A stretch of DNA of 64,000 nt from Aquabacterium commune (lineage in GTDB: Bacteria > Pseudomonadota > Gammaproteobacteria > Burkholderiales > Burkholderiaceae_C), in contig NZ_SNXW01000004.1 in the NCBI RefSeq assembly GCF_004362855.1, forward strand, positions 248,001 to 312,000. Direction: 5' to 3'. Both the position numbers and the translations under genes were made by a program. The notes beneath the pieces were generated by a model, which saw nothing but the letters and a program-made list of their open reading frames with translations, was not told the origin of the DNA and ran no database searches. Below, piece after piece: positions 1 through 8,677 of the stretch. The number at the start of each line of letters is the position of its first letter. The first letter of the stretch is position 1.

Positions 1-603
1 TGCACCGTCGGCATCGAGGCCTTCCGCCTGTTGAGCATCTACCTCAAGCCCGTGTTGCCGGCCTTGGTGGCCCACGTCGAGGCCTTCCTGCAGACCGCGC
101 CATTGACCTTCGCCGATGCCGATGTGCTGCTGGGCGCCCACACCATCGGCAGCTACCAGCACCTGATGCAGCGCGTGGACCCGAAGATGCTGGACGCGCT
201 GTTCGAGGCGCCGCCTGCGCCGGTCGTCGAAGCCCCCAAGCCCGGTGGCGAGGACATCGCTCCCACCATCACCATCGACGATTTCACCAAGATCGATCTG
301 CGCGTGGCCAAGATCGTCAACGCCGAGCATGTGGAAGGCAGCACCAAGCTGTTGCGCCTGACGCTGGACGTGGGCGAGGGGCGCACGCGCAACGTGTTCA
401 GCGGCATCAAAGAGGCCTACCAGCCCGAAGACCTGATCGGCAAGCACACCGTCATGGTGGCCAACCTGGCGCCGCGCAAGATGAAGTTCGGCGTCAGCGA
501 GGGCATGGTGCTGGCCGCCTCGCACGCCGATGAGAAGGGCACGCCCGGCATCTACGTGCTGGAGCCGCTGGCCGGCGCCCAGCCAGGCATGCGCATCCGC
601 TGA
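1..603 (+). CDS. metG: Methionine-tRNA ligase, C-terminal part (cut by window start)
   Basis: Only the last 200 codons are present; the frame is open from base 1, so the catalytic Rossmann fold lies outside the window. What remains is the end of the anticodon-binding helical domain (about residues 1-75 of the fragment), a short linker rich in Ala and Pro, and the C-terminal tRNA-binding OB fold of the EMAP-II/Arc1p type, recognisable by the run [10 protein letters not shown] and the later [12 protein letters not shown]. In this family the domain helps hold tRNA and dimerise the enzyme. The protein charges tRNA(Met) with methionine in the cytoplasm. It ends 28 bp before the convergent CYTH-CHAD gene. 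Confidence 0.95.
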   Translation, partial: CTVGIEAFRLLSIYLKPVLPALVAHVEAFLQTAPLTFADADVLLGAHTIGSYQHLMQRVDPKMLDALFEAPPAPVVEAPKPGGEDIAPTITIDDFTKIDLRVAKIVNAEHVEGSTKLLRLTLDVGEGRTRNVFSGIKEAYQPEDLIGKHTVMVANLAPRKMKFGVSEGMVLAASHADEKGTPGIYVLEPLAGAQPGMRIR

Positions 604-631
604 GATTGCGCGGGCCTGGGTGTGTTTCAGC

Positions 632-2335
632 TCACCACGGCGCGCTGTGTGTGAGCCAGCGGCGCAGTGCGCGCTGCGCTTGCTTGCGCAAGGGCTTGCA
701 CCGTCCCTGCAGCCAGGTGCAGGCCGCTTGCGCGCGGATGTCCTGCGCGAGCACAGCCCGGTAGCGTGCCAGGGCCACGGTTTCGTCTTGCAGCGCCCCG
801 AGGGCGTCCAGGGCTTTGGCGAGGGCATGGGCGTGGCGCGCCCTGGCCTCGTGCGCATGCTTGCCCTCGGCCTGTGGCCACAGCGGGGCGAACAGGTCGA
901 GCACGTCGCGCAACTGGCGTGCACGCCGGCGCAGACGGTGGGCGCGGCGCGGCCCGAGGTCGTCGAAGCGGCGGGCCGTGCGTGCGCAGTGGGCATGCCA
1001 GCGGCGCAATCCGTCGGACAGCCAGGCGTGTGCGCTGAGTGGCGCGGCTTCAGGCCCCTGGGCCACCTTGGCCACATCGGTCACCTCGGTCACCTCGGTC
1101 ACCTCGGTCAGGTCCCCCCCTCCGGCCAGCAAGGCCGTCAGCACCTGCAGGCACAGCTCGGTGGCTTGTGTGCTCCGCGCCGCTGCCACCGGCGATGCGG
1201 ACAGGTCGGCGGGCGCAGGCGGGGTGGGCACCGGCAGCGCGGGCAGGCCCAGTTGCTGCAGCTTGCGCGGGATCCAGGCCAGCGCGTCCTGGTCGCGCCA
1301 ATGGCCGAGCTGCCGCGCCAGCACGGCGGCATGCGCGCAGGCGGCTTGCAGCGACAGGTGCGCCACAGGCGAGAGGTTCAGCGGCGCACCGTGGGCCTGG
1401 GTGTCCGCCACGAAGCGGCCCAGCGCGCGCAGGCGGCGCAGGCCTCGGCGCCACTGGTAAGCCACCGGCGCCGCTGCGGCCAGGTCACCCTCGGGCAGGC
1501 CGGCCAGCTCGCTGATGTGCGCGGTGATGTGGGCCAGGCAGGCTTCCACGCCGGTGCGCCAGGCGGCTTCGGCACTGAGAGAGGCCAGGCCAGTGGCCGG
1601 CAGGCGGGCAGGGCGGGGCGAGAAGGACTCGGGCAGCGCGGCGCGGGCATCGCCATCGACGGCCCAGCGCGCCAGGCGGTCGCCGCGGTGGGCCTTGGTC
1701 TGGGTGTCCAACCAGAGGCCGAAGCGCTGCACCCAGTCGCGCCCCGCGTCGATGACGGCCTGCGGGTGGCCGCTGATCAGCTCGATTTCCAGTTCGCGCA
1801 CCGGCACGCTGCGTTGGTCAGCGCCGGTGCCAGCCAGGATGGCGCCCTCGTCCAGGGCCAGTTCGACCACGCCCTCGTGCAGGGTGCCGATGCCGACCGC
1901 CAGTTGCACGCGGGTGCGGCGCATGTCGGTGGCATAGAGCTGCACCAGGCCGCACTGCGCGCCGTCCGCATCCTGCTCGGGCTGCCAGGCCAGGGACAGT
2001 CGCAAGGCGGCCTCGGCCGGGCCTCCCGCATGCAGGCTCAGGCGGGGCGACAGGGGCTGGCCTGCAGGTGGTGGCTGGGTCGCCCGGTTGTCTTCCACGC
2101 GGACCATGGTGTGGCTGCCCGCGGCCTTGAGCGTCTGCACCCATTCGTCGCCCTCGCGGCGCACGCGCAGGGCCGAGCGCGCCTGCGCCAGGCGGCGGTC
2201 GGGCGTGTCGAAGTAGGCCGCCTGCAGGATCAGCGGGGGTGGCAAGGCCTGGTCGGGCGCCAGCCTTGCCAGCTCGGCGCGCACGGTTTCCAGCGCTTCG
2301 GCCGGGATCTGGAATTTCAGCTCGATTTCTTGCAT
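632..2335 (-). CDS. CYTH and CHAD domain-containing protein
   Basis: About 567 residues. The N-terminus carries the CYTH signature EIELK (ExExK, residues 3-7), which in this superfamily binds triphosphate substrates in a beta-barrel with divalent metal; related proteins are inorganic triphosphatases. The C-terminal half is a CHAD domain, alpha-helical and rich in Arg and His (stretches such as RRGLRRLRALGRF), a family known to bind polyphosphate. A role in tri- or polyphosphate metabolism is therefore likely, but the substrate cannot be read from sequence. Start chosen at the ATG giving MQEIELKF because a GGGAGA sits about 9 nt upstream; an ATG three codons earlier is possible. A triplet Thr-Glu-Val is repeated in the middle of the CHAD region. 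Confidence 0.85.
   Translation of the reverse strand: MQEIELKFQIPAEALETVRAELARLAPDQALPPPLILQAAYFDTPDRRLAQARSALRVRREGDEWVQTLKAAGSHTMVRVEDNRATQPPPAGQPLSPRLSLHAGGPAEAALRLSLAWQPEQDADGAQCGLVQLYATDMRRTRVQLAVGIGTLHEGVVELALDEGAILAGTGADQRSVPVRELEIELISGHPQAVIDAGRDWVQRFGLWLDTQTKAHRGDRLARWAVDGDARAALPESFSPRPARLPATGLASLSAEAAWRTGVEACLAHITAHISELAGLPEGDLAAAAPVAYQWRRGLRRLRALGRFVADTQAHGAPLNLSPVAHLSLQAACAHAAVLARQLGHWRDQDALAWIPRKLQQLGLPALPVPTPPAPADLSASPVAAARSTQATELCLQVLTALLAGGGDLTEVTEVTEVTDVAKVAQGPEAAPLSAHAWLSDGLRRWHAHCARTARRFDDLGPRRAHRLRRRARQLRDVLDLFAPLWPQAEGKHAHEARARHAHALAKALDALGALQDETVALARYRAVLAQDIRAQAACTWLQGRCKPLRKQAQRALRRWLTHSAPW
1060..1112. repeat. 9-bp tandem repeat inside the CHAD region
   Basis: The plus strand reads cacctcggt three to four times in a row (with a diverged copy at each side), which on the coding minus strand gives repeated Thr-Glu-Val followed by Thr-Asp-Val. 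Copy changes would stay in frame. Confidence 0.6.
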
Positions 2336-2370
2336 GGGCGACATTCTCCCGCGTGGCGGCGCGTGCCGGC

Positions 2371-2376
2371 TAAAAT
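2371..2376 (+). promoter_or_regulatory. Putative -10 hexamer for the DUF3460/scpA unit
   Basis: TAAAAT lies 35 bp upstream of the DUF3460 start in the divergent gap with the CYTH-CHAD gene. No good -35 is visible, so this is only a candidate. Confidence 0.35.
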
Positions 2377-2410
2377 GGCGGGTTGACTCTTCCTTGACCC
2401 TGGACGCACC

Positions 2411-2611
2411 ATGCCGCTCTTCTGGAAACCGTACAAGTCCGACGCGACGCAGTTCATCGACAGCCTCAAGCAGCGTGACCCCCAGCTGGAAGCCCGCCAG
2501 CGCGAAGGTCGCTCCCTGCTGTGGGACCGCGCGCAAGACCGCGCCGCCCAGCAGGAATTCAGCGAAGCCCGCGTGCCCCAGAAGCCCTACGTCTATCAGA
2601 CCAAGGGCTGA
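2411..2611 (+). CDS. DUF3460 family protein
   Basis: A 66-residue protein starting MPLFWKPYKSDATQF. Length and the conserved opening (Phe-Trp-Lys-Pro-Tyr-x-Ser) match the DUF3460 family, small cytosolic proteins seen in Burkholderiales. No membrane segment or catalytic motif is visible; it is charged and probably helical. It lies 20 bp before scpA on the same strand, so both are probably cotranscribed. Function is unknown for the family. Confidence 0.85.
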   Translation: MPLFWKPYKSDATQFIDSLKQRDPQLEARQREGRSLLWDRAQDRAAQQEFSEARVPQKPYVYQTKG

Positions 2612-2631
2612 GTCCTGCCCGAGGCTGCGCG

Positions 2632-3498
2632 GTGAACCCCGAGGTGCTGAGCGACGGTGATGCCGCGCTGCAGGCGCTGGCCGTCGCGGGTGCGCCCGCG
2701 TTGCCCCAGGTCGTGGACCACGTGGCGGTGGCGCGGCTCTACGGTGAGCCGCTGTTCAACCTGCCCACCGACCTCTACATCCCGCCGGACGCGCTGGAGG
2801 TCTTCCTGGAGGCCTTCCAGGGCCCGCTCGACTTGCTGCTCTACCTGATCCGCAAGCAGAACTTCAACATCCTCGACATCCCGCTGGCCGACCTCACGCG
2901 CCAGTACCTGGCCTACGTCGATCAGATCCGCAAAAGCAACCTGGAGCTGGCCTCCGAGTACCTGCTGATGGCGGCCATGCTCATCGAGATCAAATCTCGC
3001 ATGCTGCTGCCGCCCAAGAAGACGGACGATGGCGCCGAGCCCGAAGACCCGCGCGCCGAGCTGGTGCGCCGCCTCATCGAGTACGAGCAGATGAAGCTGG
3101 CCGCGGCCGGCCTGGACCGCCTGCCCTTGCTGGGCCGCGACTTCCTGCGCGTCGAGGCCCACAGCGACCCGTCCATCGTCGTGCATCACCCCGAGGTCAC
3201 GGTGGCCGACTTGCGCGAAGCCTGGATGGACATCCTGCAGCGCGCCCGCCTGCACACCCACCACACCATCAGCCGCGAAGAGCTCTCGGTGCGCGAGCAC
3301 ATGGGCATCGTCCTGCGCGCCTTGCAGGGTCAGCGCTTCGTCGAGTTCGAAGGCCTGTTCGACGTGACCCGCGGCTCGCAGGTGCTGGTCGTGACCTTCA
3401 TCGCCATGCTCGAATTGGCCCGAGAGCGGCTCATCGAGATCACCCAGGCCGAGGCCTTCGCGCCGATCTACGTGCGCCTGGCATATCACCCCGCTTGA
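2632..3498 (+). CDS. scpA: Segregation and condensation protein A
   Basis: About 288 residues, the kleisin subunit that with ScpB and SMC forms the chromosome-condensing complex on the nucleoid. The typical ScpA core begins at about residue 45 (EVFLEAFQGPLDLLLYLIRKQ), followed by NILDIPLADLTRQYL and SEYLLMAAMLIEIKSRMLLP, which form the SMC-neck-binding helices; the C-terminal winged helix ends the protein. GTG start chosen because GAGG stands about 7 nt upstream and the N-terminal extension before the core is then of normal length. The frame stays open further upstream over the DUF3460 gene but that part has no ScpA similarity. Confidence 0.93.
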   Translation: MNPEVLSDGDAALQALAVAGAPALPQVVDHVAVARLYGEPLFNLPTDLYIPPDALEVFLEAFQGPLDLLLYLIRKQNFNILDIPLADLTRQYLAYVDQIRKSNLELASEYLLMAAMLIEIKSRMLLPPKKTDDGAEPEDPRAELVRRLIEYEQMKLAAAGLDRLPLLGRDFLRVEAHSDPSIVVHHPEVTVADLREAWMDILQRARLHTHHTISREELSVREHMGIVLRALQGQRFVEFEGLFDVTRGSQVLVVTFIAMLELARERLIEITQAEAFAPIYVRLAYHPA

Positions 3499-3651
3499 GC
3501 AGTCACGCAGGCGCATGACCATTTAAGGTTGTGTTTGCTGTGTGTTGAGCACGGTTTGATGCTGTTTTCTGGGCTTCAAATAAACATAAAGGTTTAGTAT
3601 CTGTCTCGAAGCGTCGGCCAGTCTCCACGGCACGCGCCCTGGAGCAAGCAG

Positions 3652-4527
3652 ATGTTGAAGTGTTTTGAAGATGGCGATCATTTTGAGCTGCAAGACAAGC
3701 TCGCGTTCAAGCTGAAGCACCAGTTCCAGGGGCACCCCACGCTGTCTCTGGACAACCTCTGCCGCTTCATCCCTTCATTGCCCAAGGCCCACGTCCACTA
3801 CTCCAAGGGGTTGCTGCAGACGGGTGACGACTTCGACTCGGCCCCTGTGGACCATCCCAACGGTTTGTCGATCACGCAGACGATCGAGAACATGCGCACG
3901 GTGGATTCCTACATCATGGTGCGCCAGCCCGAGGTGGACCCGTCCTTCGCGGATTTCCAGCGGGACCTGGTCAACGACCTCCAGGTGCTGGTCCAGCGTC
4001 GGGGCTGGGGCAACCGGATCGTCAACCCCAAGCTCTACCTGTTCGTGTCGTCGCCCAACAGCGTCACGCCTTTCCACATCGACCGCTTCTCCAACTTCCT
4101 GATGCAAGTCAGCGGCAGCAAGACCGTCACGGTGTTCCCGCCCTGGGACGAGCGCGTGGTCGCGCCGCACGAGGCCGAGCGCCGCATGGCCGACGAAAAA
4201 GGCCCCGCCTGGAAGCCGGGCAGCCAGACACTTGGCACACCGTTCCAGCTCGAAGCGGGCGATGCCTTGCACATCCCCTTCGTTGCGGGCCACCATGTCA
4301 AGAACGGGCCGCAGGATGTGTCGGTTTCGCTGTCGGTGTTCTTCAACCACCGCGAGACGGCGCACCGCGTGCGCGCGCTGCTGTTCAACCATGCGATGAG
4401 GCCTGGGATGGCCAAGGTCGGCTTGGCGCCACGCCCGGTTGGCAAGAGCGCGATGCACGACCAGCTCAAGTCGCACACCTACCGCGCCGCCTCTTGGATG
4501 TTGCGCGGGCTGAACAAGGCCGATTGA
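3652..4527 (+). CDS. Cupin-like / JmjC-type domain protein, putative 2-oxoglutarate-Fe(II) oxygenase
   Basis: 291 residues. A JmjC/cupin-8-like double-stranded beta-helix is suggested by the HxD pair in TPFHIDRFSN (His142, Asp144), the following NFLMQVSGSKTVTVFPP, and the distal His in VAGHHVKNG (about residues 214-215), which together look like the 2-His-1-carboxylate iron site of 2-oxoglutarate-dependent hydroxylases. Bacterial members may hydroxylate proteins or small molecules; the substrate is unknown. A GGAG lies 7 nt before the ATG. The 150 bp upstream is AT-richer than its surroundings and probably holds its promoter. Not obviously cotranscribed with scpA or panB. Confidence 0.7.
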   Translation: MLKCFEDGDHFELQDKLAFKLKHQFQGHPTLSLDNLCRFIPSLPKAHVHYSKGLLQTGDDFDSAPVDHPNGLSITQTIENMRTVDSYIMVRQPEVDPSFADFQRDLVNDLQVLVQRRGWGNRIVNPKLYLFVSSPNSVTPFHIDRFSNFLMQVSGSKTVTVFPPWDERVVAPHEAERRMADEKGPAWKPGSQTLGTPFQLEAGDALHIPFVAGHHVKNGPQDVSVSLSVFFNHRETAHRVRALLFNHAMRPGMAKVGLAPRPVGKSAMHDQLKSHTYRAASWMLRGLNKAD

Positions 4528-4586
4528 TGACGGGGTGATCTGCAGGGCGAGGTGACGGGGCCTGTGCCTGTTGGCGCGGGACACCC

Positions 4587-4592
4587 TAGAAT
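4587..4592 (+). promoter_or_regulatory. Putative -10 hexamer for panBC
   Basis: TAGAAT about 90 bp upstream of panB in the only intergenic gap before the operon. The -35 is not clear. Confidence 0.3.
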
Positions 4593-4681
4593 CAGCGCGA
4601 CTTCTGGCGGCTTCTGATCCTCCCCGGCACGGTGCCTGGGCTCGGGATGCGCAAGCGCCAAGCTGAGGACCCTGATCACCC

Positions 4682-6414
<1,733 letters not shown>

Positions 6415-6429
6415 GCCGGCGCGCCGGCG

Positions 6430-8589
6430 TCAGAGCGTGGCCAGGAAGGCCACGACCTCGTCTTGCGAACGCGTGCGCTTCATGGGCGGCAGGCTCTGCC
6501 AGATGCGGCGGCCATAAGGCTTGTCGATCAGGCGGGTGTCGCAGATCATGAGCACGCCATGGTCGGTCTCCGAGCGGATGAGTCGGCCCGCGCCCTGCTT
6601 GAGCGCGATGATGGCCTGCGGCACCTGGTGCTGCATGAACGGATTGCCGCCGGACTGGCCCAGCAGCTCCAGGCGCTTGGCCAGCACCGGGTCATCGGGC
6701 GGCGCGAAGGGCAGCTTGTCGATGACGACCAGCGTGAGCGCATCGCCCTTGACGTCGATGCCTTCCCAGAAGCTGTGGCTGCCCACCAGCACGGCGTTGC
6801 CGGCGCGGCGGAAGTCGTCGAGCAGGGTGGGGCGGGGCGCATCGCCTTGCTGCAGCACGGGGAAGGGGTCTCCGGCTTCCTGGAAGATTTGCTTGAGGCG
6901 GTCGGCCGCGCGGGCCACGGCGCGCAGGCTGGTGCACAGCACGAAGGTGCGCCCGCGGTTGGCTCGGATCAGGGGCAGGGCGGCATCGACCACGGCCTCG
7001 GTGTGGCCGGCGTCCGAGGGCAGGGGCAGGCCCTGCGGCACGTACAGCATGGCCTGGGCCGGGTAGTCGTAAGGGCTGGACCAGGCTGCGCATTCGGCAT
7101 CTTCCAGGCCCAGGGCCTCGGTGAAGTGGCTGAAGTCGTTCTTGACGGCCAGCGTGGCCGAGGTGAACACCCAGGCACGGCGCGGTGGCGGGGCGATGTC
7201 GGTGTCCTCGTCGGCATCGGTGTTGTTTGTCGCGGAGGCATGTCCGGCGTGCGCGGCACCGTCGCCACCGGCCATGAGCGCCTGGAGGTCATCGCTGCCA
7301 TCGTCTGCCGAATCGCCATCGTCGGTGGCGGCGAAGGCCTGCACCATTTCGGCTTCGTGGGTGGCGTCTTCGACCGTGGTGTGGGCGTTGGTTTGCGCAC
7401 CCAAGCCCAGCCGTTGCCGGCGGAACACATCGGCCACGGAGATCGGCGTGCGGTGCAACTGAACCCCGTGGCTGCCGACGTCCACCCAGCACAGCTCAGG
7501 CTCATGGGCCCGCTCGGGCGCGCCCCAGGCGGCCAGGCGCTGTATGAGCTGCTCGGTGCGGCGCAGCAGGTTGGCGAGGTCGGGCCCGCGTTCGGACTGG
7601 TGGTCCAGCACCTCGCGCAGGGTGTACAGGGCTTCTTGCAGTTGGTCCACCGTGGGGCGCAGCAGGTGGCCTTCGCCCAGTTGGGGCAGGGCTGTGCGCT
7701 GCGTTTGCGGTCCGAAGCACAGGCGCAGGTCGCGGGCGGCGCGCTCGACCGGCGCCAGCAGCTCGTTCCACTGCGCAGCGTCGCGGGCCTGGGCCTGACC
7801 AATGGCGAGCGTGTCGCGCACGAGGTCCAGCACCTGGGCGGTGGACACCGACTCCCCGAAGAACAGCGTGGCCGTGTCGGGCAGCTGGTGGGCTTCGTCG
7901 AAAACGATGGTCTGGGCGTTGGGCAACAGCTCGGGCACGCCTTCTTCGCGCAGCATCAGGTCGGCGAAGAACAGGTGGTGGTTGACCACGACGACATCGG
8001 CGTCTTGCGCTTCGCGGCGGGCCTTGACGACGAAACAGTCGGCGAAGCGCGGACAGTCGCTGCCCAGGCAGTTCTCGCGGGTGGACGTCACGCGCGCCCA
8101 GATGGCGGCGTGTTCGGGCACGGTGGGGCACTCGGCCTTGTCGCCGGTGACGCTCAAGGGGGCGAACCGGTTGATGAGGCTGAGGTCGCGCACCTCTTGC
8201 TTGCTGCCCAGCAGGGTGGCGTCCTGGTTGGTGCGGTCGAGGTGGTGCCAGCACAGGTAGTTGCTGCGGCCTTTGAGCAGCGCGACCTTGACGGGCACGC
8301 CCAGGGCGTCGCGCACGGCGGGCAGGTCGCGGTGGAAGAGCTGGTCTTGCAGGGCCTTGGTGCCTGTGGACACGATGACCTTGCCGCCCTCGATCAGCGC
8401 GGGCACGAGGTAGGCAGCGGTCTTGCCCACGCCGGTGCCGGCTTCCAGCACCACGGTGCGGGCATCGCGGATGGCCGCCTGCACGGCCTGCGCCATCTCG
8501 ATTTGCTCGCGGCGTTCGCAGTAGCCATCGAAGGCGCGGGCCAGCGGGCCGGCGGCAGAGAACAGTTCGTTCAGAGGGTTCGGGTCCAT
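6430..8589 (-). CDS. ATP-dependent DNA helicase, DinG/YoaA family
   Basis: About 719 residues, superfamily 2 XPD-like 5'-3' helicase. Seen: Walker A in EAGTGVGKTAAYL, the region between helicase motifs Ia and II with cysteines (NYLCW, AECPTV, NCLGSDCPRFADCF) that in this family hold a 4Fe-4S cluster, the DEAH box in VFDEAHQLP, and motif VI in QGAGRLIRS near the C-terminus. An acidic insert with repeated Asp lies between the two lobes. Members resolve R-loops or replication-repair intermediates. An in-frame GTG six codons upstream is a possible start; neither has a strong ribosome site. Which DinG-family member it is cannot be settled here. Confidence 0.88.
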   Translation of the reverse strand: MDPNPLNELFSAAGPLARAFDGYCERREQIEMAQAVQAAIRDARTVVLEAGTGVGKTAAYLVPALIEGGKVIVSTGTKALQDQLFHRDLPAVRDALGVPVKVALLKGRSNYLCWHHLDRTNQDATLLGSKQEVRDLSLINRFAPLSVTGDKAECPTVPEHAAIWARVTSTRENCLGSDCPRFADCFVVKARREAQDADVVVVNHHLFFADLMLREEGVPELLPNAQTIVFDEAHQLPDTATLFFGESVSTAQVLDLVRDTLAIGQAQARDAAQWNELLAPVERAARDLRLCFGPQTQRTALPQLGEGHLLRPTVDQLQEALYTLREVLDHQSERGPDLANLLRRTEQLIQRLAAWGAPERAHEPELCWVDVGSHGVQLHRTPISVADVFRRQRLGLGAQTNAHTTVEDATHEAEMVQAFAATDDGDSADDGSDDLQALMAGGDGAAHAGHASATNNTDADEDTDIAPPPRRAWVFTSATLAVKNDFSHFTEALGLEDAECAAWSSPYDYPAQAMLYVPQGLPLPSDAGHTEAVVDAALPLIRANRGRTFVLCTSLRAVARAADRLKQIFQEAGDPFPVLQQGDAPRPTLLDDFRRAGNAVLVGSHSFWEGIDVKGDALTLVVIDKLPFAPPDDPVLAKRLELLGQSGGNPFMQHQVPQAIIALKQGAGRLIRSETDHGVLMICDTRLIDKPYGRRIWQSLPPMKRTRSQDEVVAFLATL

Positions 8590-8677
8590 GGGGCCGTGCG
8601 GCTTCACTCAAGCCCCGCATTGTGGGGCCTGATGGCGCCGCTCAGCTTCGCCCCAATGGGGGGATGATGGTGCGGCT

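Noticed and set aside
530..2386. A 618-codon open frame on the plus strand
   Set aside because: It is antisense to the CYTH-CHAD gene, has no family motif and shows the Gln/Gly/Arg/His bias typical of the reverse frame of high-GC genes.
6463..8667. A 734-codon plus-strand frame over the helicase gene
   Set aside because: Antisense shadow; the minus strand has all helicase motifs in order.
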